64,000 nucleotides of DNA from Branchiibius hedensis (GCF_900108585.1 NZ_UESZ01000001.1:806001-870000), one strand, 5' to 3'; numbered from the stretch's first letter, positions 1 to 9,335 are shown. The notes: a model not told the origin generated them from the letters alone. Made by a program: numbers and translations.

Positions 1-7
1 TCTGTGC

Positions 8-646
8 TCATGACGTCATCTCCAGTACGTGGGGCAGGATCAGGACCATTCCCAGCGACCACAGGCCGTGGGTCAGGATGGGCGCCAGCACCGTGCCGGT
101 GATCTGGCGTTGGCGGGCGGTCAGGCCCCCGAGCAGTGCGGCCGCGAAGACCAACATCACGTTCCCGGTGGCGCACGTGACCAGGGTGTAGATCGCCGTC
201 GTGGCGACGACGGGCTGCCGCCCTTCCAGCAGGGAGAAGAGTGCTCCGCGGAAGAACAACTCCTCGCAGGCGCCGGTGCCGATCGCAATGACCAGCACGG
301 CGAGGAACGATCCGCGAGCGGAGTACGCCAGCACGTCCCGGATCGCGGCGTTGATGGCCGGGACGAGTCCGACGACGAAACCGCCGAGGGTGAAGATCGC
401 GACCAGTCCCGCGCCCAGGGCGAGGCCGGGCACCCAGGCCGGGCGATCGGCGTACGTCGATAGGTCACGGGGCATGCCACCGGCCAGGAACGCGCCGCCG
501 GCCCACGTGACGGCCAACGCGACAGACGCCGGGTAGAAGCCGCCACGGCCCGGCTCGCTGGTCAACGACTCATGCAGCAGCACGGTGCCGAGAACCAGGG
601 CGGCCAGACACACCGCAGCGGCACGCGTGTGCAAGGGATGCGACAA
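8..646 (-). CDS. CPBP family intramembrane metalloprotease
   Basis: A 212-residue, very hydrophobic protein with about six membrane segments. It carries the CPBP (CAAX protease/bacteriocin-processing, Abi) signature: EELFFRG (EExxxR) near residue 126 and a later LTHGLW histidine motif, which in this family form the membrane-embedded metal site. The start is TTG at 646, chosen because AGGAGG lies nine bases upstream; no ATG fits better. Family members cleave prenylated or small peptide substrates in the membrane, but no substrate can be deduced here. It is transcribed divergently from the phosphate transporter gene, with about 210 bases between them in which I see no clear promoter. Family assignment is firm, the physiological role unknown. 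Confidence 0.85.
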   Translation of the reverse strand: MSHPLHTRAAAVCLAALVLGTVLLHESLTSEPGRGGFYPASVALAVTWAGGAFLAGGMPRDLSTYADRPAWVPGLALGAGLVAIFTLGGFVVGLVPAINAAIRDVLAYSARGSFLAVLVIAIGTGACEELFFRGALFSLLEGRQPVVATTAIYTLVTCATGNVMLVFAAALLGGLTARQRQITGTVLAPILTHGLWSLGMVLILPHVLEMTS

Positions 647-856
647 CAGGAAGAACCTCCTGTGCGGAGACTAGGTGACATCGACCGACGGGCGGCACGC
701 TCCGACGGATGAGACCCACGCCACAACCCGGCGTGGCGCGCGCCCGGTGAACAATCGGTGAACATTCCGGGGGACCGGTATTTGCGCTGGTCAGAGGCCT
801 ATGAATCGCGCAGTTCAGGTGGACGTAATCACTCACGACACCGCACACTTAGTCGC

Positions 857-2058
857 GTGAGCGCAGAATTCTTCATTCTCCTGCTGGTCGTTGTGACGGC
901 ACTGGCGTTCGACTTCACCAACGGCTTCCACGACACCGGCAACGCGATGGCGACCTCCATCGCGACCGGGGCGCTCAAACCCAAGGTGGCCGTGGCGATT
1001 TCGGCGGTGTTGAACCTCGTCGGTGCGTTTCTGTCGGTCGAAGTGGCCGCCACGATCACCAAGGACGTGCTGAAAATCCAGACCAAGAGCGGGGCTCTGA
1101 TCGAAGGGCTCAGCGCAGAGAAGGCGATGATCATCATCTTCGCCGGGCTGGTCGGCGGAATCCTGTGGAATCTGACGACCTGGCTGCTGGGTCTGCCCTC
1201 CAGTTCCTCGCACGCGCTGTTCGGTGGTCTCATCGGGTCCGGCTTGGCCGCGATCGGCACCGCCGGGATCAACTGGAACGGTCTGGTGGCCAAGGTCATC
1301 ATCCCGGCGTTCCTGTCGCCGTTCATCGCCGGAGCGGTTGCCGCGATCGGCACCTGGATCATCTACCGGATCACCAACTGCGTGCGAACAGACCGCAAGG
1401 ACAAGGGTTTCCGCTACGGGCAGATCGGTAGCGCCTCGTTGGTGTCGCTGGCGCACGGCACCGGCGACGCACAGAAGACGATGGGTGTCATCGCCCTGGC
1501 GCTGATCGCCCACGGCAGCCTGACGACCCAGTCGATCGAGGACAACGGGCTGCCGGTCTGGATCATCTTCGCCTGCGGGCTGGCTATCGCGATCGGCACC
1601 TACCTGGGTGGTTGGCGGATCATCCGCACGCTGGGCAAGGGTCTGGTCGAGATCGAATCCCCGCAGGGTATGGCGGCCGAGGCTTCGTCGGCCGCGATCA
1701 TCCTCACCTCCAGCCACTTCGGCATGGCGCTGTCGACCACCCAGGTCGCGACGGGGTCGATCCTCGGTAGCGGTGTGGGAAAGCCGGCGCCACCGTCCGT
1801 TGGGGTGTCGCCGGCCGCATGGTCGCCGCGTGGCTGACCACCATCCCCGCCGCCGCTGTCGTCGGCGCGATCACCTACTTCATTGCCCACCTGATCGGCG
1901 GCGTCGCCGGTGCGATCACCGTCTTCGTCATTCTGATCGCGGCCGCGGGGTACATCTACCGCCGCAGCCAGCAGCAGAAGGTGGACGCATCCAACGTCAA
2001 CGACGACTGGGAAGGGCTGCCCGACGAAGCAGCCACCGAGACCCACGTCGCGGCCTGA
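857..2058 (+). pseudogene. pit: PiT family inorganic phosphate transporter, interrupted by a frameshift
   Basis: The first frame, from GTG at 857, encodes a typical PiT permease with the N-terminal signature FDFTNGFHDTGNAMA and the central repeat motifs LPSSSSHAL and SLAHGTGDAQKTMG. Near base 1780 it shifts: the original frame runs on as Pro-rich sequence and stops at 1837. A different frame, already open at 1783, continues the expected family sequence (AGATVRWGVAGRM, then a last membrane helix and a polar tail) to 2058. One missing G in the GGAAAG/GCC run restores a single protein of about 400 residues. As written the gene is broken before its final helix. A sequencing error is as likely as a real mutation. 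The product would import phosphate by proton or cation symport. Confidence 0.85.
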
Positions 2059-2080
2059 ATTAGACCCGGAAGGAGCGGTC

Positions 2081-2365
2081 ATGGACTTCGCAGAAATGGC
2101 ACAATCGGCCCTCAAGGTGCTGCTTGCCGGACTGATCTTCGGTGCCGGCCTGCCGGCCATCTTCGCGGTCGGCATCCGGTTGCAATCGGCCGGTGAAGGT
2201 GACATCCGGCCTGATGGCACCGTCGCCCGACCCAATCCGGTCGCCAAGGTCGGCGCCTGGATCGCGTTCGCAATCGTCATCGCGGCCGTGGCGGTCGGCA
2301 TCTTGTGGATCACCCAGAAGAGCCTGCATCACTACCTGGGCATCGACATCTTCGGCGCCCACTGA
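2081..2365 (+). CDS. Small two-helix membrane protein next to the phosphate transporter
   Basis: A 94-residue protein with two predicted membrane helices (about residues 12-32 and 58-78) joined by a short polar loop (GEGDIRPDG). It starts 22 bases after the transporter reading frame, with GGAAGGAG in front of its ATG, so it is probably co-transcribed with it. I do not recognise a named family. From memory, small proteins of this type follow PiT genes in several actinobacteria, which suggests an accessory role in phosphate uptake; that is inference from position only. Confidence 0.7.
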   Translation: MDFAEMAQSALKVLLAGLIFGAGLPAIFAVGIRLQSAGEGDIRPDGTVARPNPVAKVGAWIAFAIVIAAVAVGILWITQKSLHHYLGIDIFGAH

Positions 2366-2403
2366 CCGCACGCCACTCGACCTACAGAAGACGAGGACCG
2401 TAC

Positions 2404-2727
2404 ATGGAACGCCCCGCCCTGTTGGCCCGGGTCCTGCACTGGCTGCGCCAGGGATACCCCGAAGGGGTCCCGCCGATGGACTACTCGCCGATCCTGGCGC
2501 TGTTGCGCAACGAGTCGCTGACCGATGAGGAGATCGACCAGATCGTCTCCCGGCTGATCCAACAGAACGCGCTCGCGGACGTCGACGAGCCGATCAGCGT
2601 GATCGACACCAAGGTGGCGATCACGCACTACACCGAGGAACTGCCCTCCGACGAGGACGTCAAGCGGGTGCAGCTGCGATTGCTCGAGCACGGCTGGCCC
2701 TTCGATGAGAAGAGCCCGATCCGCTGA
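2404..2727 (+). CDS. DUF3349 domain-containing protein
   Basis: A 107-residue soluble, acidic protein matching DUF3349, an actinobacterial family with small alpha-helical folds. Recognisable features are the N-terminal LLARVLHWLRQGYPEGVPPMDYSPILALL segment (quoted in two overlapping parts in family alignments) and the C-terminal RVQLRLLEHGWPF. ATG 2404 was chosen because the frame upstream of it lacks actinobacterial codon character and because it leaves a normal 38-base gap after the preceding gene. Function unknown. It is third in an apparent phosphate-transport operon. Confidence 0.85.
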   Translation: MERPALLARVLHWLRQGYPEGVPPMDYSPILALLRNESLTDEEIDQIVSRLIQQNALADVDEPISVIDTKVAITHYTEELPSDEDVKRVQLRLLEHGWPFDEKSPIR

Positions 2728-2748
2728 CGTTGACGCTGACGCTGGCGG

Positions 2749-3720
2749 TCAGCGCGCCGGGTCGAGCAGCAGCTTGCCGGTCACGGTGCGCGCGGCCAGC
2801 CGGCCGATGGCCGTCCCCGCGTCGGACAACGGCACCACTTGATCGATCGGGGGATCGATCGCCCCGGTTCCAGCCAGCTGCATCAGTTGGTCCCATTGGG
2901 AACGTACGACGTGTGGCTGGCTGGCCCAGTACGCGCCCCAGCCGACCCCCACCACTGAGATGTTGTTCAGCAGCAACCGGTTGACCTTCACCTGCGGGAT
3001 CGCACCCTCGGTGAAGCCGATCACCAGCAACCGGCCGAGCGTCGCCAGGGACCGCAACGAGTCGGTGAAGCGGTCGCCACCGACCGGGTCGACGACGACG
3101 TCGACGCCGCGACCGCCGGTGAGGTCCTTGACGGCCGCGAGGAACCCGTCGGCCAGAACCACGTCGTCGGCACCGGCGGCACGTGCGACCTCACCCTTCT
3201 GCGGCGTCGAGGTCACCGCGATGACCTTCGCGCCACTGGCCTTGGCGACCTGGATTGCCGCGGTGCCGATACCACCGGCCGCGCCATGCACCAGCACCGT
3301 CTCGCCGGGCTGCAGCCCGCCGCGCTCCAGCAGGGCGAACAAACAGGTCAGGTAATTCATCGGCAACGCCGCAGCGACGTCGAACGACATGCTGCCTGGC
3401 AATGGGAAGACGAAATCCGTTGGTGCCGTGACGAACTCGGCGAAGCCACCGAATCCGGGAAACGCAGCGACCCGATCCCCGGTCGTGAGCCCTGAGTCCG
3501 CAGGGGCCGACACCACGGTGCCACTGACCTCCGCCCCGGGGACGAAGGGTAGGTCGGGTCGAATCTGATATTCGCCCCGGGTCAACAGCAGGTCGGGGAA
3601 GCTGACGCCGGCCCGCTCCACCTTGATCAGGACCTGCCCCTCGGCAGCGGTGGGCTGCGGGAGGTCGACGATCTCCACGGCCTCCGGGCCATCGAGACGG
3701 GTCACGTGTACGGCGCGCAT
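2749..3720 (-). CDS. NADPH:quinone oxidoreductase family (zinc-independent MDR) protein
   Basis: A 323-residue medium-chain dehydrogenase/reductase. The N-terminal GroES-like half contains GVSFPDLLLTRGEYQ and the glycine-rich nucleotide-binding loop is HGAAGGIGTAAIQVAK near residue 145. Structural-zinc cysteines are missing, as in quinone oxidoreductase and enoyl-reductase members. Likely reaction: NADPH-dependent reduction of quinones or other activated double bonds in the cytoplasm. It lies 20 bases downstream of the SDR gene on the same strand, so the two reductases are probably one operon. Substrate cannot be told from sequence. Confidence 0.88.
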   Translation of the reverse strand: MRAVHVTRLDGPEAVEIVDLPQPTAAEGQVLIKVERAGVSFPDLLLTRGEYQIRPDLPFVPGAEVSGTVVSAPADSGLTTGDRVAAFPGFGGFAEFVTAPTDFVFPLPGSMSFDVAAALPMNYLTCLFALLERGGLQPGETVLVHGAAGGIGTAAIQVAKASGAKVIAVTSTPQKGEVARAAGADDVVLADGFLAAVKDLTGGRGVDVVVDPVGGDRFTDSLRSLATLGRLLVIGFTEGAIPQVKVNRLLLNNISVVGVGWGAYWASQPHVVRSQWDQLMQLAGTGAIDPPIDQVVPLSDAGTAIGRLAARTVTGKLLLDPAR

Positions 3721-3740
3721 GGTCTTCTCCTCGGTCGTTC

Positions 3741-4499
3741 TCAGGTCAGGCGGCGCACCACGGACAGCGGCGCGTGTTTGATCACTTCACCGATCGGCAC
3801 CCACGGCCAGGGCGGTACGAGCGCTTTGGCCTTGCGGGCCTCGATGGCGGCGACCATCGCTCGCACGCCGGTCTGGGTGTCGACCATCATCTTCTGCTCC
3901 TGCTCGACCTTGTCGTTCATCTCCGAGCGGATGTAACCCGGGTAGATGGTCGAGACGTCGATGGCCAGTTCGGGGCGGCCCAGGACCTCTAAGCGGATCC
4001 CCTCGGCGAGCGCCGCGACGCCCGCCTTCGTCGCCGCGTACGTCGTCATGGTCCGGCGCATCCCGCGCAACGCGGACACCGAGGAGATCACGACCAGGTG
4101 TCCGGTCTTCTGCTCCCGGAAGACCTGCATCGCCGCTTCCATCTGCGCAAGCGCCGCAACGAAGTTGGTCATCGCGGTCTCCCGGTTGGCGTCAAACCGG
4201 CCGGTGCCGATCGGTGCGCCCTTGCCCAGGCCGGCGTTGACGATGAATCGGTCGAGACCGCCCAGCTCTTCGGTCAGCTCGGTCGTGGCCGTGAAGACGT
4301 CGTCGTTGTCCGTGACGTCCAGCGCGCGCACCAGGATTGTGCGGCCCGGGTGCGCGGCCAGGATCTCCTCACGCAGCTGATCCAAGCGATCGGTTCGGCG
4401 GGCGGTGAGGGCCAGGTCGTGGCCCTTGGCGGCGAACTGGCGGGCCATCTCGGCGCCGAGCCCGGAGCTTGCTCCGGTGATGATCGTGCGGGTTGGCAT
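3741..4499 (-). CDS. Short-chain dehydrogenase/reductase (SDR)
   Basis: A 252-residue classical SDR. The cofactor loop TGASSGLG is at the N-terminus, NAGLG follows strand 4, and the catalytic Ser and YxxxK are visible in ISSVSALRG and TYAATKAG. The Arg pair after the second strand (TARRTDRL) suggests NADP(H). ATG 4499 was chosen over much longer in-frame extensions because the extension is antisense to serA and the Rossmann fold begins right at this Met. It is divergent from serA (67 bases between starts) and upstream of the quinone oxidoreductase gene. Substrate unknown. Confidence 0.9.
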   Translation of the reverse strand: MPTRTIITGASSGLGAEMARQFAAKGHDLALTARRTDRLDQLREEILAAHPGRTILVRALDVTDNDDVFTATTELTEELGGLDRFIVNAGLGKGAPIGTGRFDANRETAMTNFVAALAQMEAAMQVFREQKTGHLVVISSVSALRGMRRTMTTYAATKAGVAALAEGIRLEVLGRPELAIDVSTIYPGYIRSEMNDKVEQEQKMMVDTQTGVRAMVAAIEARKAKALVPPWPWVPIGEVIKHAPLSVVRRLT

Positions 4500-4566
4500 A
4501 GCTGCACCGTAGTCAGATAGCGGACCCCGGCTCAGCCCGGGCCGACCATGCGGGACAATCGCGGAT

Positions 4567-5763
4567 GTGAAAGCGCTGCTGTTGGAGAACGTGCACCCGC
4601 TGGCCGAGCACATCCTCAAGGAAGCCGGATTCGAGGTGGAGACCCGCGGCGGTGCCCTCGATGAGGACGAGTTGATCGAGGCGCTGCAGGGCGTCCAGTT
4701 GCTCGGCATCCGATCCAAGACCGAGGTGACCGAGCGGGTGTTGGACAACGCACCCGACCTCTATGCGATCGGCGCCTTCTGCATCGGCACCACCCAGATC
4801 GCCAAGAAGCACGCTGCCGGACGGGGAGTGGTCGTCTTCAACGCACCGTTCTCCAACACGCGCAGCGTCGTGGAGTTGGCGATCGCCGAGATCATCGTGA
4901 TGGCCCGCCGCCTGACCGAGAAGGACAAGGCGCTGCATGACGGTGTCTGGAACAAGGACGCCACCGGGGCGCACGAGATCCGCGGCCGCGCCCTGGGCAT
5001 CGTCGGCTACGGCAACATCGGCAGCCAGTTGTCCGTCGTCGCCGAGATGCTGGGTCTGAAGGTCTACTTCTACGACAGTGACGACAAGCTCGCGCTGGGC
5101 AACGCCACCCGGTGCGGCAGCCTGGATGAGTTGCTCGAGGTCGCCGAGGTGGTGACCCTGCACGTGGACGACCGCAAGGGCAACGCCGGGTTCTTCGGTG
5201 CCGAGCAGTTCGCCAAGATGCGGCCGCGTTCGCTGTTCCTGAATCTCTCGCGTGGCTTCGTCGTCGACTACGACGCGTTGCGTGAGTCACTGCTGTCCGG
5301 GCACATCGCCGGCGCCGCTGTCGACGTCTTCCCGCAGGAGCCCAAGAAGCGCGGCGACGCCTTCGTGTCCCCGCTGCAGGGCATCCCGAACGTCGTGCTG
5401 ACCCCGCACGTGGGTGGCTCGACCGAGGAGGCGCAGGAGGACATCGGCCGGTTCGTGGCGGGCAAGCTGCGCGACTACATGCAGCGCGGCACGACCACGT
5501 TGAACGTGAATCTGCCGGGCTTGTCCCTACCGCCGCGCTTCGGTGGCAAGCGGATCCTGCACCTGCACCAGAACGTCCCCGGCGTGCTGGGCAAGGTGAA
5601 CAGCCTGCTGGCCAAGCACGAGGTCAACATCGAGGGGCAGGCGCTGAACACCGCCGGCGAGATCGGTTACGGCGTCACCGATGTCGCCGAGTTGCCGCGA
5701 GCAGCCGTGACCGAGTTGCTGGCGATGCCGGAGACCATCCGCTTGGCCATCATCGACGGCTGA
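4567..5763 (+). CDS. serA: D-3-phosphoglycerate dehydrogenase
   Basis: A 398-residue enzyme for the first step of serine synthesis (3-phosphoglycerate to 3-phosphohydroxypyruvate, NAD-dependent). Seen: the substrate-binding IRSKTEVT, the FNAPFSNTRSVVELAI segment, the Rossmann loop GIVGYGNIGSQ near residue 148, catalytic LNLSRGFVVD, and the active-site TPHVGGSTEEAQ. A C-terminal ACT domain (about residues 325-398, QNVPGVLGKVNSLL) is the site of serine feedback in the family. The length matches the short E. coli-type enzyme rather than the roughly 525-residue mycobacterial type. GTG 4567 is the natural start. Its 3' end overlaps the antisense P450 gene by 97 bases. Confidence 0.95.
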   Translation: MKALLLENVHPLAEHILKEAGFEVETRGGALDEDELIEALQGVQLLGIRSKTEVTERVLDNAPDLYAIGAFCIGTTQIAKKHAAGRGVVVFNAPFSNTRSVVELAIAEIIVMARRLTEKDKALHDGVWNKDATGAHEIRGRALGIVGYGNIGSQLSVVAEMLGLKVYFYDSDDKLALGNATRCGSLDELLEVAEVVTLHVDDRKGNAGFFGAEQFAKMRPRSLFLNLSRGFVVDYDALRESLLSGHIAGAAVDVFPQEPKKRGDAFVSPLQGIPNVVLTPHVGGSTEEAQEDIGRFVAGKLRDYMQRGTTTLNVNLPGLSLPPRFGGKRILHLHQNVPGVLGKVNSLLAKHEVNIEGQALNTAGEIGYGVTDVAELPRAAVTELLAMPETIRLAIIDG

Positions 5764-7223
5764 GCAGTCTGGTCCGGCTCCCCGTCTGCGGCGGGCTGGG
5801 AGCCGCCACTCGGCGTACGTCGCGTGAGGGCTAGGCGGAAGTCCTCCGGCATCAGGGTGAGCCGCTCCGACACCTTCAAGCGGTAGCGCGGGTCGGCGCT
5901 GAACTCATAGCGGTGCAGCAGCCGTGCGAGCACCAGCACGGCTTCGTGCAGCGCGAACTGCCTTCCGATACAGGCGCGTTCGCCGGTCCCGAACGGGAAG
6001 TAGGTGTGGGCCGGACGGGCCTTCACCGCGGCTGGGGTGAAGCGCTCGGGGTCGAACCGCGACGGCTCCGGCCAGATCTCAGGATCCCGGTGGATCGCGG
6101 CGGCCAGCACCATGCACTGGTCCTTGGTGGTCATCGGCCACTGACCGGCCAGCATGGTGTCCTGTCGCGCACCGCGCACGAACCCCGGCGCCGTCGGCCA
6201 CAACCGCAGCGCTTCGTCCAGCACGCGGCGGATGTAGCGGAACTTGGCGATCTGCTCGAAGGTCGGCTCGGCGTCGGGATCGACGCCCAGGATCTCATCG
6301 GTCTCGGCCTGCGCCCGGGCGCGCACCTGCGGGTTGGTCGCCAGGTAATAGAGCGCGAAAGACAGTGCGCCAGAGGTGGTTTCGTGACCGGCGATCAGGA
6401 AGGTGAGGATCTGGTGGCGCACGTTGCGCAGATCCAGTTTCTCCCCGCTCGCCTCGTGCTCGGCGTTCAGCATCAGACCGAGCAGGTCCCTCTCCGAACG
6501 GTCCCCGGAGGCCACGCGGGCGGCGATGATCTCGTCCAGCACGGTGTCCAGGTATTCGCGGTTGCGGTCAAGGGTGGCCTGGTTGCGGCGCAGGAAGAGC
6601 TTGGCCAGCGGAGCGCTGGTGAGGAAACCGCGCCGTTGCGCCGCGGCCAGCGCGTCCACCATCGAGGTCACGAACGGGTGCACCTGCTCACTGGTGAACG
6701 ACCCGAAGTCGGTGCTGAACGACGTACGACCAATGGTTTCCAGGGTCATCTTGGTCAGCCAGGGGGAGACGTCGACCGGCCCCTCGATCGTGTCCCAGGT
6801 GTCGGTGAGTTCGCGGCAGACCTGCAGCATCGTGCCGTGGTAGGTCTGCATGGCGGGCCGGGTGAACGCCGGACGCAGCAGGTCGTGCGCCAGCTGCCAG
6901 TTGGGTTCGTCGTTGAACGCGGTGAACAGGCCGTCGCCGGCCAACTGGCGCAGGGTGATCAGGCCGGGGGCGAGGCGCTTCTCGAAGCGGGTCTCGTCGC
7001 ACAACTCCGCACCGACCAGACCGCTGCGGACCAGCACCAGCTTGGCGTTGAAGAGTTTGACCTCGACGACGGGCTCGGTGAAGTCGGCGAGGACCTCCAC
7101 GGCGCGCTGCACCGGGCGGCCGCGGTGCCGCCGCATCATCGTGCCGAAGTCGCCGATCACCGGCCGGCGACGGGGTGGATGCGGAAAGTCGACCTGCGCG
7201 AAGTTCATCGGTCGTTTGCTCAC
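5667..7223 (-). CDS. Cytochrome P450 (CYP102-like haem domain, no reductase)
   Basis: A 518-residue P450. Seen: the I-helix AGHETTSG, the K-helix ExxR (DEALR), and the haem ligand loop FGTGERACIGRQ with its Cys; the last is close to the BM3/CYP102 class of fatty-acid hydroxylases. Unlike CYP102A1 there is no fused reductase, so separate redox partners are needed; none is adjacent. GTG 7223 with GGGAG upstream is the start. The conserved fold ends near residue 470 (PEDFRLALTRR). The last 45 or so residues are low-complexity and run antisense into the 3' end of serA, so the tail may be non-functional. Substrate unknown. Confidence 0.9.
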   Translation of the reverse strand: MSKRPMNFAQVDFPHPPRRRPVIGDFGTMMRRHRGRPVQRAVEVLADFTEPVVEVKLFNAKLVLVRSGLVGAELCDETRFEKRLAPGLITLRQLAGDGLFTAFNDEPNWQLAHDLLRPAFTRPAMQTYHGTMLQVCRELTDTWDTIEGPVDVSPWLTKMTLETIGRTSFSTDFGSFTSEQVHPFVTSMVDALAAAQRRGFLTSAPLAKLFLRRNQATLDRNREYLDTVLDEIIAARVASGDRSERDLLGLMLNAEHEASGEKLDLRNVRHQILTFLIAGHETTSGALSFALYYLATNPQVRARAQAETDEILGVDPDAEPTFEQIAKFRYIRRVLDEALRLWPTAPGFVRGARQDTMLAGQWPMTTKDQCMVLAAAIHRDPEIWPEPSRFDPERFTPAAVKARPAHTYFPFGTGERACIGRQFALHEAVLVLARLLHRYEFSADPRYRLKVSERLTLMPEDFRLALTRRTPSGGSQPAADGEPDQTAQPSMMAKRMVSGIASNSVTAARGNSATSVTP

Positions 7224-7323
7224 GTGCTGGCTCCCGGAGGCTGGTTTACGACAGGTGTAGTGGAGTGTAACCACAGTCACATCGCGTGCGGCCCCGGCAT
7301 CGGCAGTGCCGCATACTTAGCGC

Positions 7324-7848
7324 GTGAAGGTGATCCTGTTCCTGGCCCTGGTGCTGATCGTCGGTTTCGGTTGGTACTTCATGAAAGGCAAGGTCACGCG
7401 GACCCACGAGCAGGTGCGCGACCGGGCGCTGGAGGGTGGTTTCGGCCGGGCCATGACTGCTGGGCCGGCCACCAAACACCTGGCCATGATGGGCCGGACT
7501 CTCACGTTGGCTGCCGAGCCGGAGCGCACGGGCAACCTGATCGCGAGTACGGCGATGGCGGACGCCCGCGTGACCGACGTACGTCCCGAATCCAAAGCCC
7601 TGGTCATCCAGATCGACGGGTCGTACCCGGTGGTGCGGGCACACCTGCTGCCCGATCGCACGGTGGTGGGGGTCGAATCCTTCAACTGGGAGATGGGCTT
7701 CCCGCAGGGTGGTCAGGTCTGGGACCGCCTGGCCACGGCGATCACGAATACCGCTGCGCATCAAGGAATTCCGGTGGCAGAAGGGGCCCGAGAATTCGTC
7801 AAGGATGAGGCAGTGCTGGACCGCGAGGTCTGGGCGGTCAAGGGTTGA
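7324..7848 (+). CDS. Single-pass membrane protein of unknown function
   Basis: A 174-residue protein with one N-terminal membrane helix (residues 2-19, VILFLALVLIVGFGWYF) followed by a soluble part of mixed alpha/beta character, probably facing outside or attached to the membrane. GTG 7324 gives the helix directly. I recognise no domain. It is followed eight bases later by the DUF445 gene, so the two are likely one transcript. Divergent from the P450 gene. Confidence 0.7.
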   Translation: MKVILFLALVLIVGFGWYFMKGKVTRTHEQVRDRALEGGFGRAMTAGPATKHLAMMGRTLTLAAEPERTGNLIASTAMADARVTDVRPESKALVIQIDGSYPVVRAHLLPDRTVVGVESFNWEMGFPQGGQVWDRLATAITNTAAHQGIPVAEGAREFVKDEAVLDREVWAVKG

Positions 7849-7855
7849 GACGGCC

Positions 7856-9133
7856 ATGACGACGACTGAGACACACGCCACGGCCACTGGTCCCATGCTG
7901 GATTCCGCCGGTGACGCGCGGCGGCGATCGGCCCTGCGCCGGATGCGTTTCGTCGCGACCGGGCTGCTGGTCCTCGCCGCGATCGTGTTCGTGGTGACCC
8001 ACGGGCACGGTGGTGTCTGGGGCTATGTGAACGCGGCCTCCGAGGCGGCGATGGTCGGTGCGGTGGCCGACTGGTTCGCCGTCACTGCGCTCTTCCGGCA
8101 TCCGCTCGGGCTGCCGATCCCGCACACCGCGATCATTCCCGAGCGCAAGGACTCCATCGGGGAGAACCTCGAGGAATTCGTCACCGAGAACTTCCTGACC
8201 GCTGACAACGTCCAGGAGCGACTGGCCGGAGCGCAGGTTGCGCGTCGGATCGGGGAGTGGCTCGCCGACCCCGGCAACGCGCGGCGCGTGGTCGATCAGT
8301 CTGCGCCGGCTCTCGCCCGCGCAGTTGGCAACATCAAGGACGACGACGTCAAGGGCCTGCTCGACCGGGTGCTGTTGCCCCGGATCGCGCGCGAACCCGT
8401 CTCCGGATTGCTCGGGACGCTGCTGGAGGGCATCGTCGACGATGGATCACACCACGGTCTGGTCGATCTGACCGCGCGGGAGCTGCACGCCTGGGTGCGC
8501 GACAACCCCAGCAGCGTGACCACGATCATCTCCGAACGCGCCCCGTCGTGGACGCCCCGGTGGTTGGACGACACGGTGTCGGCGCGGCTGCACACCGAGG
8601 CGGTCAAGTGGTTGGAGGACATCCGTGACAACCCCAACCACCCGGTCCGTGGCGCGATCGACAACGTGTTGCGGCAACTGGCCGACCGGCTGCAGAACGA
8701 CCCCGACACCATGCAGCAGACCGAAGCGCTGAAGGTGCGGTTGCTGTCGCATCCGAACGTTTCGACGTCACTGGTGTCCCTGTGGCGATCCGGTCAGAGC
8801 GTGCTGGTCGATGCGCTGAACGACCCCGACGGCGAACTACGTGCACGGTTGGCCCGGCTGATCAGCGACACCGGGCAGCGGCTGGTCACGGATCCGGAGT
8901 TGCAGGCCACCGTCGACCGGCGGATCAGTGAGATGGCCGGTCACCTGGTGTCGACGTACGGGCGAGAGCTGTCCAGTGTCATCTCCCAGACCATCCAGCG
9001 CTGGGACGGCAAGGAGGCCTCCGAGCGCATCGAGTTGCACGTGGGGCGCGATCTGCAGTTCATCCGCATCAACGGCACGGTGGTCGGTGGTCTGGTGGGT
9101 CTGCTGATCTACACGGTGTCGCAGTTCTTGTGA
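7856..9133 (+). CDS. DUF445 family membrane protein
   Basis: A 425-residue protein of the DUF445 (YjiN-like) family. The N-terminal helix (about residues 29-50) is followed by the typical segment SEAAMVGAVADWFAVTALFRHPLGLPIPHTAIIP, here only described in part, and a long helical region; a second hydrophobic helix (VGGLVGLLIYTVSQFL) closes the protein. This two-anchor architecture is typical. ATG 7856 was chosen because the upstream extension overlaps the preceding gene in a non-coding-like frame. Cellular role of the family is not established. Confidence 0.9.
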   Translation: MTTTETHATATGPMLDSAGDARRRSALRRMRFVATGLLVLAAIVFVVTHGHGGVWGYVNAASEAAMVGAVADWFAVTALFRHPLGLPIPHTAIIPERKDSIGENLEEFVTENFLTADNVQERLAGAQVARRIGEWLADPGNARRVVDQSAPALARAVGNIKDDDVKGLLDRVLLPRIAREPVSGLLGTLLEGIVDDGSHHGLVDLTARELHAWVRDNPSSVTTIISERAPSWTPRWLDDTVSARLHTEAVKWLEDIRDNPNHPVRGAIDNVLRQLADRLQNDPDTMQQTEALKVRLLSHPNVSTSLVSLWRSGQSVLVDALNDPDGELRARLARLISDTGQRLVTDPELQATVDRRISEMAGHLVSTYGRELSSVISQTIQRWDGKEASERIELHVGRDLQFIRINGTVVGGLVGLLIYTVSQFL

Positions 9134-9204
9134 TCGGTTTCCTCCCCGGTTCGATATAAGAGACGGTTATACATTTCCAAGGGTCCGGGTGTAGTTTCAC
9201 CGCA

Positions 9205-9335
9205 GGTCATGAGTGCCAGCGTCAAGCCCCGGCTCGCTGGCCGGCAACCCTCCTCCGCGGTGGGGTGCCCCGGGTGAGGACCTGGCCCAGCCACTCGACG
9301 TACGCCGCGTGGCAGGGCAAGCGCGGACGACCCCG
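9205..9335 (+). promoter_or_regulatory. SAM-IV riboswitch upstream of metY
   Basis: The leader closely follows the SAM-IV aptamer described from mycobacteria. Recognisable blocks are GGTCATGAGTGCCAGCG at 9205, CAAGCCCCGGCT, GCTGGCCGGCAACCC, a CGCGGTGGGGTGCCCCGGGTGA core, and a distal GGCAAGCGCGG near 9313-9325 that forms the extra pseudoknot/P-stem. It ends about 50 bases before the metY start. Binding of S-adenosylmethionine should lower metY expression, most likely by blocking translation, as I see no terminator between the aptamer and the gene. An A/T-rich segment near 9153-9173 (GATATAAG, TTATACA) is the probable promoter. Confidence 0.92.

Noticed and set aside
5913-7808. Long open plus-strand frame (631 codons) opposite the P450 gene
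   Set aside because: It is antisense to a clear P450 with haem and I-helix motifs; its Gly/Arg/His/Gln-rich translation has no domain and is a high-GC shadow.
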